NCBI GenBank assembly: GCA_916700875.1
Contig: CAKAKS010000039.1
Coordinates: forward strand, 21,694,367 to 21,758,366
Direction: 5' to 3'
Source of the DNA: Sebastes aleutianus
Taxonomy: Eukaryota > Chordata > Actinopteri > Perciformes > Sebastidae
Length of the DNA: 64,000 nucleotides
Shown here: positions 34,707 through 46,800 of the stretch, one piece after another
Position numbering within the stretch: position 1 is the first letter of the stretch
Layout of the letters: each line of letters begins with the position of its first letter
The notes under the pieces: model-generated
Told to the model about the DNA's origin: nothing
The model's input: only the letters and a program-made list of their open reading frames with translations
The model's database searches: none
Translations under genes and position numbers: made by a program

Positions 34707-36062
34707 CAGTGGTGGAAGAAGTATTAGCATCATAATATACTTAAAGTACAAGCAGTAATATGCAAGAACGTCTCTTTTCAGAATAATGTACATTATTGAA
34801 TTATAATTATTGATGCATTAATATGTGCATCACTTTAATATTGCAGCTGGTAAAGATGGGTGTATTTTTTTTTACTTGTGAATTTCACTAAGGGAGCAAT
34901 AAAGTTTTCTTTTTCTTTTTTATCATGGCCAAAACAAACAATATTATCGTGATATCTATAGAACATTTGACAAAAACAAAATAATACTATCAGTCAAATT
35001 CATCTTTAACTTTGTTTATTGTGTATTTTGTCTCTTTTTTGGCAAATTAATTACACTCAAAACGAGTGTACAAGTCTGTAACCATAACTGTGCAAAAGCG
35101 TGATTTAAGAGGTGCTGGATTATTTACACAATATTATCATATGTATATTATTGACATGATATCAATACCATTTTTTTAAATATTGTTATCTCCTATAGCG
35201 GTATATCGCGACACACCTATCCATAATAATACATCATCATTTAATTGTTGATTATATTTTGTATTATTAAAGCTGAAGAAGGCGAGATTGGAGCAAATAT
35301 GATTAAAAAAAGTTATTTCTATAAAACGATCGCTATAACCTGACAGTAGAACATTAAACAGGTAACCTGAAAAAAATCATGTGCCTCTGTCTCCGGTGTC
35401 CGGAGGAAAAGAACCAGTCAGAGCTGAGCTGGAGTCTGCTGTCCAGCTGCTGTCCATGAGAGCCGGCTGTCAATCACTCTCGAACTCCGACCAAACGGTC
35501 AATCTAGGCAGCAATATTCAATATATAATAACAATATTATGTTATTGTAATGTCTATTTCTCACCTCAGATGGTTTCAGAATCATCTTGTAGTGTACTGT
35601 TTAGCTGTAAAATAAGAAACTTTGTGACCCGGCAGCCATGTTGAGATCAGTTGAGGGAATACCAAACACCGCTCACATGACCAGAGCACAGCCAATAGGA
35701 ATGCCCTCTCTCTGAAATGACCTGTGATTGGTCAAAGTCTGCAATTTTTTAAAGCCTGAAAACAGAGCCATGAGGAGGTGCAGAAGTCTAGTTTTCTCTC
35801 AGAACACTTGAATTACAATATGCTGAAAGGTTATTATGGAATTTTTGTCCAATGATGCCAAAACATTGTTGCCTACTGAAGCTTTAATCTGAATCTGCAA
35901 AGTAACTTAAGTTATTAAATAAATGCAATGGAGTATAAAGTACAACATTTCTCTCTGAATTGTAGTGGAGTAGAAGTAAAGTAGCAGAAAATGGAAATAC
36001 TCAAGTGAAGTACAAGTACCTCAAAATTGCACAGTACTTGAGTACTTAGTCTTCCAGCACTG
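34707..36062. mobile_element. hAT-type element with perfect 8-bp target duplication and nested insert
   Basis: 1,356 bp with inverted ends CAGTGGTGGAAGAAGTA and TACTTAGTCTTCCAGCACTG. It is flanked by identical TCAGACTA at 34699-34706 and 36063-36070. Common fish MITE family; the same ends bound 47070-48726. Another repeat lies inside at about 35270-35886. No transposase. Confidence 0.85.
35270..35886. repeat. Repeat nested in the hAT-type element
   Basis: Begins TTAAAGCTGAAGAAGGCGAGATTGG and ends GTTGCCTACTGAAGCTTTAA, giving inverted ends TTAAAGCT...AGCTTTAA. It contains a short ORF with no recognisable protein. Confidence 0.6.
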
Positions 36063-36068
36063 TCAGAC

Positions 36069-37314
36069 TATTATAAACTGGAAAAACAAAGTTTGGAAAC
36101 TTGTGTTCGGTCGATTATTTCTCTGTTGTTACAATGCTAATTGGCATTGTATTTTACATGGTTGGAAAGCCTGTTTATTTACCTTCGCAATGATGTCTAA
36201 CTTGTAAGGATCATGCATTTGTGGGATGAGCAGCACAGCTGATTATGTGGTTAGCGCCCAAGAAAAATTTGCCAAAATGCTCCGTCAATGGTAAACAGTA
36301 TATTTTCCTGTTGGTATTGACTCTTGTTTTGAGTTGTTTGGTGGATTGGATGATTGAACTCTTTATCAGTAACAAGGAACAAACAAGACATATTGGCAAT
36401 TTTACACTTTATTCATTTAATACACCGTCAGGAGCCTCAGTAGCGGTGGAAGATCCATACGCAGCCACAACAGCACCTGGCACCTCCTCTTTATGCTGGT
36501 CACCAACCTGGTCACACGTTGCTGTGGGATGGCGTTCCATTCCTAAACCAGGATTCGTTGCAGGTCAGCCAACGAGGTTGTGTTGGTCACTCTAACACGT
36601 ACAGCACGCCCAAGCTGTAGTGTTAGTGTTGAATTGGGTCGAGGTGTGGACTCTTGGCAGGCCGTTCCATTCTCTCTACTCCCACATTGTGGAGGTAGTC
36701 TGTGATAACCCTGGCTCTGTGGGGGCGAGCGTTGTCATCTTGGAGGATGAAGTTAGGTCCCAGATTGTGGAGATATGGGATCGTCACTGGCTGCAGAATC
36801 TCTTCACGATATCTCCCTGCATTGAGATGGCCTTCAATGATGACAAGCCTTGTTTTGCCAGTGAGGGAGATGCCGCCCCACACCATGACACTGCCCCCAC
36901 CAAAAGCTGTTACTCCATCGGTGCAACAGTCAGCATAGCGTTCTTCGCGTCGTCTCCATACTTTGAACATGACATTCCCTCACATGTTTAGGTTCCATTG
37001 TCTGTGTTGTCGACACCAGCGCAAATGGGCCTGACGGTGAAGGGCAGTCATTGCATGCTTCCTGATAGCCTTATGAGAATACACTGTTTACCATTGGCAG
37101 AGCATTTTGGCAAATTTTTCTTGGGCGCTCCCCACATAATCAGCTGTGCTGCTCATCCCACAAATGCATGATCCTTACAAGTTTGACATCATTGCGAATG
37201 TAAATAAACAGGCTTTCTAACGATGTAAAATACAATGCCAATTAGCATTGTAACAACAGAGAAATAATCCACCAAACACAAGTTTCCGAACTTTGTTTTT
37301 CCAGTATATAATAA
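36069..37314 (-). mobile_element. Tc1/mariner-like transposon with about 230-bp inverted repeats, defective
   Basis: Long terminal inverted repeats at 36069-36300 and 37082-37314 enclose a decayed Tc1-type transposase. The minus strand reads QAHLRWCRQHRQWNLN, a stop, then GGGSVMVWGGIS and ILQDDNARPHRA, the last carrying the second catalytic aspartate. The N-terminal DNA-binding part is missing and an in-frame stop splits the rest, so the enzyme is inactive. The TA duplication expected for this family overlaps the right target duplication of the neighbouring hAT-type element. Confidence 0.85.
36423..37080 (-). pseudogene. Tc1-like transposase remnant
   Basis: The longest clear open piece is the 115-residue stretch 36623-36970, covering the DDE core (VWGGIS and DDNARPHRA). 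Upstream sequence continues the transposase reading past a stop codon. Downstream sequence after 36623 continues it in another frame (QRVTRLVTS), indicating a frameshift. Confidence 0.8.
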
Positions 37315-37789
37315 TGCAATCTTCAAAAAGTGGAGTTATTACAGGAAAGGGAACAGCGGGTCTGTCAATTCTTTGTCCAGAACGACATATAAAAGTTTTG
37401 TCTGCTTTGGATCGACCTTAAAATCTTATTTTAATCGAAACCTTGCAGCACCACTGAATGAAATATCTATATTTACTCACTAATCCAGCAGTTATCAACT
37501 CCATGAACACGGCAGATAATTTTCTTTGCACTGATGAGTCGAATATCTGGCAGATTACAATCCTAGCTATTTTGAATGTTGGCACCGTGCAGTTCTCAAT
37601 TTATAATCCGGCTTAAAGTCTGAAACTTCACCAGCGTTTTATCAGATTCTCCTCGCCACGCTCTCTGCTCTTGAAAAAAAGAAAACAGCTAAGACGAGCA
37701 TCATTGACCATTTGTTATTTTATTGCACTGAATTCAGTAGCTAAAATAAAATATGCCTAACATACATACATAGGTGGTGGAATCCTCAG

Positions 37790-38150
37790 ATTAAAAGGCA
37801 GCAAAATGAGAAATAAATATATAAATAGATGAATGACTGACACCTCTTCTCCTACACACACCTTTAAGTTGACTGCACTCAACGTAACCGTACACTCGAC
37901 CCAAGCCTCTGGCAGGTGATGCGGGGTTGGAGGAGAATAGTAATGAGGAATTGATCGAGCCCATTGGCAGTGACTGGCTAGGGACTGATAGTATCTCTCT
38001 TCGCTCGGGTTCAGTAACCAGGCAGCTACAGCCACTGGACACGATCCTCCGAGGGTTTGACCCGCTGATCTCACAGTTCCTCGCCAACCACACGGAGAGA
38101 GAAGCGTCATCTAAACACATGAACTTATTAACAAGTAGAAGGATTTAAAA
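37790..38150 (-). repeat. Possible SINE-like repeat
   Basis: The minus strand reads GTTGGCGAGGAACTGTGAG, then GCGGGTCAAACCCTCGG, which contains a tRNA box-B-like core (GGGTCAAACCC). Open frames on both strands across it are probably fortuitous. The assignment as a dispersed repeat is weak. Confidence 0.25.
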
Positions 38151-39377
38151 AAGCAGTCAGTGATACACGTCTTATTGATTCAGCATAGCATCACAAAGCA
38201 GCAATTGTTCAACAAACAAATCTTACAATCAAACAATGTAAAATTAAAGAGGTAAATATGCAGCAACATGTGACCCATCGGGGTTTCTTGTTAACCACGT
38301 GTCCAAGTAACTGCTTTTAGCCCTTTGACTGGTGCAAGAAACATTCAGATCAGTCTTAGTGCATTGCTGGTTTCAGGATGTTTGATTATCCACAATTGCT
38401 TTTATTCCATTTAATTCCCTTGTTTTAATCTGAAAACAGAATCTCACTCATTGACTCAAGTGCTTCTATTCACAGTACCTTTGTATACCCATAAAAAAAC
38501 ACAGATTATTGCATACAATGCTGATGGCACACAAACAAATGTTCGGTACCGAAGTTATTGAAATGAGTTGGCATCAGCGGTGCGTCTCGGAGCGGTTTTG
38601 GAAATGTGTATTGTCTCTGGCTACACCTTCCAGTGCTCTACAGAAAACCATCATCGCCCTCTAGTTCAACACATTCAACAATGAATCCCGCTTCTCTCCC
38701 ACTCAGACAGACAAACATTACATTCATTACTTCAGGTTTTTTTTTTTGGAGTGTGATCTGATTTGTGTGACCCATTTGGGTGTGCAATATTGCTGAAACG
38801 CTATCTTGGAAGACATGCCGTCATCAAACCATTACGTTAGGTGATCTCTGAAACGAGCAAAGTGCACAGTCTGTCTCTCCCCCAATCTCTTAGTAACCTC
38901 GCATTCACACGACACACTCGGCGGTGGGAAAGGACATAAAAAAGGACAATCATTTTTGGTTTCAATCATAACAGTTGTGGACAAATTACCAACTAAACGG
39001 GTGTGGCTAAAAGGTTACACAAAATTGCCTGGACGATGGGGTTCAAACAAAAATACTTAAAACAAATCACAGAGTGGGGTTATAATACAATACATAGAAC
39101 AATTGGTATTTTCATGAGGTGCTATATATACCCATCAATAGGTTTTTGGATTTTATAACTATATTCAAAGATGCAATATCCTGTAGAAAAAAATATCCTT
39201 CATTGTCCATAATTATCCCCGATCCATTCAGTCTGATTAAAAATGAAACCACCGATCAATCTGATTAGAATAACACACCCTCCTACTTGAAAATTTGACA
39301 AAGTAGTGGTTAAAACAACGTCAACGAGGAGGCGACCTCCCGTTTGTTCAGGCGTTAAAGGAGGGTGTGTCTGAACC
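38151..39377 (-). other. hcn4: Probable hcn4 3' untranslated region and flank
   Basis: No ORF or recognised repeat follows the hcn4 stop codon for about 1.2 kb. HCN genes typically have long 3' UTRs, so this is the likely one. A minus-strand AATAAA (TTTATT on plus) lies near 38400. The end is not established. Confidence 0.4.
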
Positions 39378-42300
39378 TCACAAGTTGGATGGAAGTTTGG
39401 ACTGTTTGTGTTCGGTCTCTAACATCTTAGCAGGGGATCTAGCGTGGGGGGAGTGAACGCCAACGGACTGGTTCTGAGGTTCGGGTCCTGAATGTGTCAG
39501 ACTGACGGGAGCAACTTGATCCGGGATCGGGCTGTAGGGTTTACTGACAGCCATGGGGGAGGAGAAGGGACTGGATGCCCCTGCTGCTCCCTCTGGGGAG
39601 CCGCTCATGGCCAAAGGCCTTTCCTGGTGTATAGAGCTGTGAGAGCCTGAGATAGTCTTTATTTCCTGGGTAAAGAGATCCGCCGAGGACTCGGCCCTCT
39701 CTTTGAGGGTACAGGCCACCCTGGCATGGCATGAGGTCTGAGGGGTTAGAGGGCTGCGAGAGCCCACAGCGCTGGGGAGATCATTGTGGTAAACTGTCCT
39801 TCCCCTCGCAGGGCTCTGTAGGTTGGGACTGTGGACTGGAGGCGTGTAGCAGGGCGAGGCCTCGGCGGAGCCATACTGGGCCAGGGAGGCGAGGGCCGAG
39901 TGCTCGGGGAGAACCTGGGGGAGGAAAACAGACTGGAGACCTGCAAGGCTTTGCTGCGCCAGGGAGGCTGCGGCCCCAGCTCCGACGGCAGACCCCGGCT
40001 GAATAAATCCAGTGGAGGACTGAGTGCTGGTGATGAAGGGAAAATGTGGGAGGTTCAGACCACTGAATGTCCTGCCTGCTCTGTCATGACTGAACCCCAT
40101 CTGCTGCGCGGTGGTGTGAGAGCTCTGCTGCAGCTGGTTTAGTAAGGGGCCGACCGAGCTGGAGATGAGAGGGCTTATGGCGGAGGCAGAGGGGGCTGGG
40201 AATCTCCCTGCTAGCCTCCCTGGCACCCCCTGCTGGAGTAAACCTATGGGGTACGGTGGGGTGGTCATAGCACCGTGGAAGGGCTGAGGGTGCAGCTGAG
40301 CAGAGCAGGTGTAGGACACCGTGGTCTGGCCGATGGGGAAGACTGAGGCCATGCCGGAGTGGGGCGGGTGGTGCGGGAGCTGGTGTAAGGGCAGAGGGGC
40401 CAGAGGCAGCAGGCTGCTGGTGAAGATGGGCGGGGACGTCAGCGTGGGTGACGCGGGCCCAGCGGCGAGATGCTGTGCCCTGAGGGCCGCCAGCGTGGGA
40501 GTCTCAATCCCAGATCTGAATATGTTGGAGCTGGCAGGAGAACCGGGCCCTGAACCACAGCTACTGGACGTGTTTGCTGCTCCAACGTGGACTCTCTTTG
40601 GGAGGCTGATGGAGTCCTTCAGGGAGCCCGGTGCCAGATGATGGTGGAAGAGGATGGGAGGCAGCTGGGAGTGGTGGGCTAAGGCCAGAGCCAGCGGGGT
40701 GGTGGCGGCAGCAGCCTGGAGCGGGGCCTGGATCAGCGGGGCCCAGATGACCGGGACGGGTGACGGGGGAGCAGGGGGAGGGTGCAGGCTCTGTGGGCTG
40801 GTCTGGGTCAGCTGAGTGCACTGGGCCATGTCACGGTCATGTTGCACTATTCTTTGGATGATCTCGCTCTCTTGGAAGTTTAGCGTGCCAGAACTTTGGT
40901 TATGCTGGACTTTATGCTGAAGAACTGAGTTCCTCTTCCCTGTTAATAAAATACAAATAAGATCATGCTAGTTTCTTTTTTCCATTAATGAACGCATATC
41001 AGAGTTATTATAGTAAACGAAAACGAAAATAAGCAATGAGAAATATTTTTAGTAAACTGAACCTAAATAAAAATTATATCCTTTAAGAAAAAATAAACTA
41101 CACTGAAACTACATTATATTGCCTGATTAAAAACTAATCAAAATAAAATAAAAATGAGCATAAATTCAGTTTTTTTTTTTAGCTATAATATATCACAATG
41201 GAAAACGGAGACAGCATGAATTTCCATTAACTCTCGTGACATTGAACCACAGAAACTGAACGTACTTGCTGCTATGCTGCAATCGCTTCACATCGGACAC
41301 TAAAGTACAACTTTTGTCAAACATTAAACAGTATGGCCAATCCTATACAGTTCTCCAACCAGGTATTTTGTATGTGTAACTAAATACGAGACATTATAGC
41401 TGACCTTAACAAAAAACAAACTAAAACTACTGTAAAACTAAATTTATAAAAATTGAAACAAAACCTTTTTGAAAAACTGAAACCAAACTAAAACTAGCAA
41501 ACACACTCTGAAAACTAACTAAAACTATAATAAAATAAAAACTAATTGAAAATTCAAAACTATTATAACCTTGGCATTTCATCAGCACCATAGCCTTGTC
41601 GCTCTTAACTAGAGGGTTTAAATGTGATAGCATAACATAACATATCTATGTATCAGCAACCAATTTTACATGGATGTTCAGTTCTTATGGTAGCCGTTGC
41701 ACTACAGTACAATGTGGCTGAAACAGTGAAGACAGAGCTGGATCCTAAAATGTTTCTTATTCTACACACACAGCTCAGACATCTCCTCCTCTAGATGAAA
41801 GCGCTGTCCCTCGTAAAGAATGAACCTGATAAAAACACACCAATAGAAAATGTCCGTTTGTCTATACACTCCAAAGGTTGACAACACGTTCCACAAAACC
41901 AGTGCGTCTCCACTCACCTGACTCCCTTAAAGTGTTTGTTAGGTGTAGTAACATTGCTACTCGGTCTCAAATGGGAATGTAATAGAGCTGCAACTAACGA
42001 TTATTTCCATTGTCGATTAATCTGTCGATTATTTTCTCGATTAATCGATTAGTTGTTTGGTCTATAAAATGTCCGAAAATGGTGAAAAATGTACCCCAGT
42101 GTTTCCCACTTTATGGTCATAGGAGTAAAGAAACCAGAAAATATTCACATTTAAGAAGCTGGAATCAGAGAATTAAATAAATACTCAAACTGATTAATCT
42201 TTTATCAAAATAGTTGGCGATTCATTTAATAGTTGACAACTAATCAATTAATCATTGCAGCTCTAGCATTTATGTATTTCTTTTGAATCCCCACCACCCT

Positions 42301-43779
42301 GTATAGACATAGAAGTTATAAAAACTCCACCCTTTAGTCCCGTCAGTCATATGTGACATACATATGTGAGTTAACAGACATATTTAGACATCAGTTTCTA
42401 TTTATTTATAACTGGCAACTTGCAGTCATATATCACTTCCTTATTAAATTTGACCTATAGTACTTATTTGACTCATTCAAGTGATTGTCTAACACTTGAA
42501 GTTCTGCGTGCAAACACTACATTTGGGAAAACTGATTTTGGTGTTTGTGCTGCACACACTTGGAACATTTAACAACACACATTAAAAGTTAACACAATTG
42601 CACCTATAGGTCAATTTAAAACCATGATTACCAACTACTCTGTTTTTAACTGTCTGGTTGTTTGTTTGCTCGTTAATTATTTTCTTGTGTGCATTTATTC
42701 TGTTTTAATTGTACTCTTGACATCATTGAAAATGAGGGCATGCCCTCAATGATCCCTTTAAAAGAGATTTAAATAAAGGTTGAATGATATATATAATGAA
42801 TTTGTTTGTGATAAACAAATTGTTTCGTATTGCATTCATTAATGATGACCTGATTTACTATATTAATTACATTTAATCCATTCGGAGTGTTTTGATTTGT
42901 AATATTGTCTTTCATTTCCATGTCTTGAAAAAAACTCTTCAATTCCATCAAATCAATTCATCCTCGACTGTTATTAATAAACTGTTGGGTCCTGTGTTTA
43001 AATGTGAACCTCACATCACATGTTCTGTCAGCAGATACCTCCACCATCGCTGTAGTCAGTGTATAACCAATAACACTTACAATGAAATATAATTGTTATT
43101 ATTGAAACTAGACCAGCGTTACATGTAATGCATGAAGAAGAGGCAAGCAAAGTGAAATATCAACACTTGAAAGGACCCACCGATGCGGTCCAGGCGGTCC
43201 AGAGCCACGGTCTCAAAGGCCCTCCTCATCATGGGATACTCCTCCAGCACCTCGTTGAAGTTGTCCACCGACAGAGAGTACAGCCGACAGTAGTTATCTG
43301 CTCGCACGCTGGCCGTCCTCCTGCCTCGGGTTAGCAGGCAGATCTCTGCAGGGAGGAGAGGGAAAAAAGTTTAATTATTTATACCATTTCTTTAAAACAC
43401 ATCCTGCTGAGTGCAAATCAGAGAAGGATTTTTTTTTTTGAAATGTGTAATTAATATGAAATGTTACACGATGATTTTCCACTTTTCTCATAGAAGTTGT
43501 GTGACATATTACAACCAAGTTTATATTGTATTTAGATCCATTCACAAAAGGAAAGGCAAAAATAGTATTATTAGTGTGAGAACATGAAAAGGCCGATGCC
43601 TGTGAACCCCACAGATGGAGCACTTTATGCAATTTCTGCAGCTTACAGTTTGTCCTGACCTCGGCTGTCGTGCCAGATCAGAAAAATAAAATAATGCGCC
43701 ATTTAAAAAGAAAAAAAAAAAAGTCGGCATATTTTGTCAGGACAGACATATTGAGGATATAGACACAAACAGACTCACA

Positions 43780-43846
<67 letters not shown>

Positions 43847-46800
43847 ACACATTTGCTGTCCTCTTACCATTTTCACATCTGTGTGTGTTCAGCTGTGCTG
43901 AAAATATATAATGTTTTATGATTATTACCATATAATTATCTTATGTATCTTGACTCCTGGAACAAAATACAGCACCTCTTTAAAATCAATTCACTTATAC
44001 CTTTTGGACATTTAAGAAATTTGATCTTAAATCTCCCAAATTGTACTTGTAATTGTTTTATATATACTGCATAATTGCAAAATTCTTTTGTACATACTGT
44101 TCTTTATTTTACATCTTAAAAACCCGAAAGTATCTATCAAATTATTTTTCCTAATTGAAAAGTTTTAATGGCTTTTACTATTTGTTATAATGGTATTGAC
44201 TTTTCTCTGTCTGTATATCTCATTGTTGTTGTGTTGTTTTCCTTTTATTTGTTTTTGTAATTGACTGGAAGTCATTGTAAATGAGGGTCGCCCCTCAATG
44301 ATCTCTCGAGTATAAATAAAGATTGAATGAATGATTCAAAAATGTATGCTGGAGTAAACATTAAAATGTTGTTAAAAATAATTGCTTGGGTTGCCAGATC
44401 ACACCGCTTTAAAAGTATATTATATATTTATATTTCCTGGTTGATATTTGATGATGACATTTCACTTTTCTACAGAGCCAGACACCGACAACGAGACGAC
44501 GTAACAATGAATCAAATTGAAAGTTCTGTATTTCAGCTTTAAATATTGCGATGACAAAAGGGGAAAACCCCACAGATGGAATCAAAGATCACAAAGCTTT
44601 GCTCCTCTTAGTCCCGAGCCCTTTTAAGGAGATGATGTGGACAAATTTTTTCCCAGCTGTAATAGTCAGGGAAGTTAATCTGCTGAGTGCCGGAGCAAAA
44701 ATAAATCAAAACAAATCATACTATCAGCACTCCTTCACATACATTTCAAACTGACTCAGTGCCAGCTCCAGAAGGTATTAGCATGCAGGCCACACAGCAG
44801 GTTGTGTTGCAGACATTACCTCCAAAATAAGAGCCATCAGACAGCTTGGTGTCATTGCTGTTCTTTGTCAGGACGCTGACGACGCCGTGCTGGATGAAGT
44901 ACATCTTCTTGCCGATGGTTCCCTCTCTGATGATGTAGTCAGCCGGCTGGAAGACCTCGAAGCGTAGTTTGGTCAGCATGGAGGTGACAAAGTTGGGATC
45001 GGCGTTGGCGAACAGAGGCATGGAGGCCACCAGTTTACGACAGTTAAAGTTGATGATCTCCTGCAGAAGACACAACAAAAAGTGTTAGATTCCATAGCAA
45101 GGCCTTCACAACACACGTCAACGTTACTACTTGTGTACATTTCAATCATGTAAAAGCAGGGCTGTTAACGGCTTAGTGCTCCGTTAATGAGGTTCTCTGT
45201 CGTCATAAAGTCTCCATCCATTACTAATCAGATTACATGTCTATCAACATTATCCTGCAAAGTAAGGGAGGCATATTAGATTGCATAATTAATTAACTAT
45301 AAACCATTTAGAACAAGCACGCTCACCTCATTAACTCTGAGAAACATTACGGATTTGAAAAAATAAAATACATTTAAAGCACTTTGCTTTAATCCTCCTA
45401 TTTAGCATTTATAAGCAGTATATAAAACATTTAATACATGTTTTGGCACATGATGTAGCTTTAAGCGGATATGAGGACATTTTGAAGTGGTTACTAATGC
45501 ACGGTGTTTTTGCCATAATTATAAATGATTCTATGAATAATACAGCTGTGTTTTACTACAGTATATTGTCATTCATTGCCTGTTTATACAGCAGCCTACA
45601 TTTATGTGTTTATGAGTTATAGCTGTTGACAAATACATTAATAAACACTTATATCTGCTGACATCTACATTATATTGTGTTATAAACCATTTATTTAACA
45701 TTGTCTTCCTTCCCGGGCTGCACCAAACCCCTTAATTTTAATTGATACATTTACTTATTATTATTATTTATTTATTTTTTATATGCTTACTATTTACTTT
45801 TATCCTTTCATTACTATTATTTGTATTATTAATATTATTATTATTACTATTTATGTAGTTACTGAACTTACTTATCAACATTATTACAATTACCATTTAT
45901 TTACGCATTAAGTTATTTATTTACTTCTCTCTCCCTCTCCTCTTTCCACTCCTTCTCCTTGGACATACTTGCACATGCCTCTAGTCACAGTTATTCACTT
46001 ATGAATATATGACACACTTACACAACACACTTTCATGCATGCACCCTCCCACTAACAAAAACAACCAAAAATCTGTACCATATCCAAAAACTATTCATAC
46101 TTCTTATGTTAATGTCTGTATATTTCGTGTTACACCCTTGCCTGTATAATTTGTCACCTGTTTGTATTAAGTCACACTGACAAAATAAAAACAAAAACAT
46201 TTATTTATGTTCTTAAACTGCTTATAAATTCTAAATAGGAAGAGTTAAAGTGATAGACGTTGAAGCCAACATTGTGATGACTCAGCAGTATTATCGCTAA
46301 GACATCAACAACAACAACAAGGTAGATGACTTCTGACCTCTCGCAGTGGCTCATTCAGCTCCTCCAAAATGCTTTCCTCGTCAAACATCTTGCCCTGATA
46401 ACGGTGCTCGTAGTACTCGTGGATCCTCTGGCGCATGTCCGCGGGGAGCTTGTGGAAGGACATGTACTGCTCCACCTGTTTATACTGTAACAACAACAAC
46501 AACACAAGTCCAATTATTACTATTATAGAATACGTCTTTAACAACCGCCACAGAAATACCTGTAACTGTAATGTAACTGCAAGAGAAAATGCAAAGTCAT
46601 GTCAAAATGAATATATTAAAGTGATTGATGTGTTGGCTCAGAGGTGGACTATAATGTGTCTCATTATGTTAACAGTCAACTGTCAGGCCATCTGTGAAAC
46701 CTGCCCACAGAGCAACGCTGTGCCTCTGTCCCATCTGACAAATACAGTGGCGCTCTGCAGGCTGCAGCTAATAACATTAACTACTGTGTCCTTCAGCGGT

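Noticed and set aside
38040..38090. Possible tRNA gene on the minus strand
   Set aside because: A box-B-like GGGTCAAACCC is present, but no cloverleaf with matching acceptor and anticodon stems could be drawn.
39731..40142. Plus-strand ORFs of about 90-106 residues opposite the last hcn4 exon
   Set aside because: Shadows of the GC-rich hcn4 coding strand.
43779..43842. Possible CRISPR-like or satellite array
   Set aside because: It is a plain CT microsatellite; this is a vertebrate genome.
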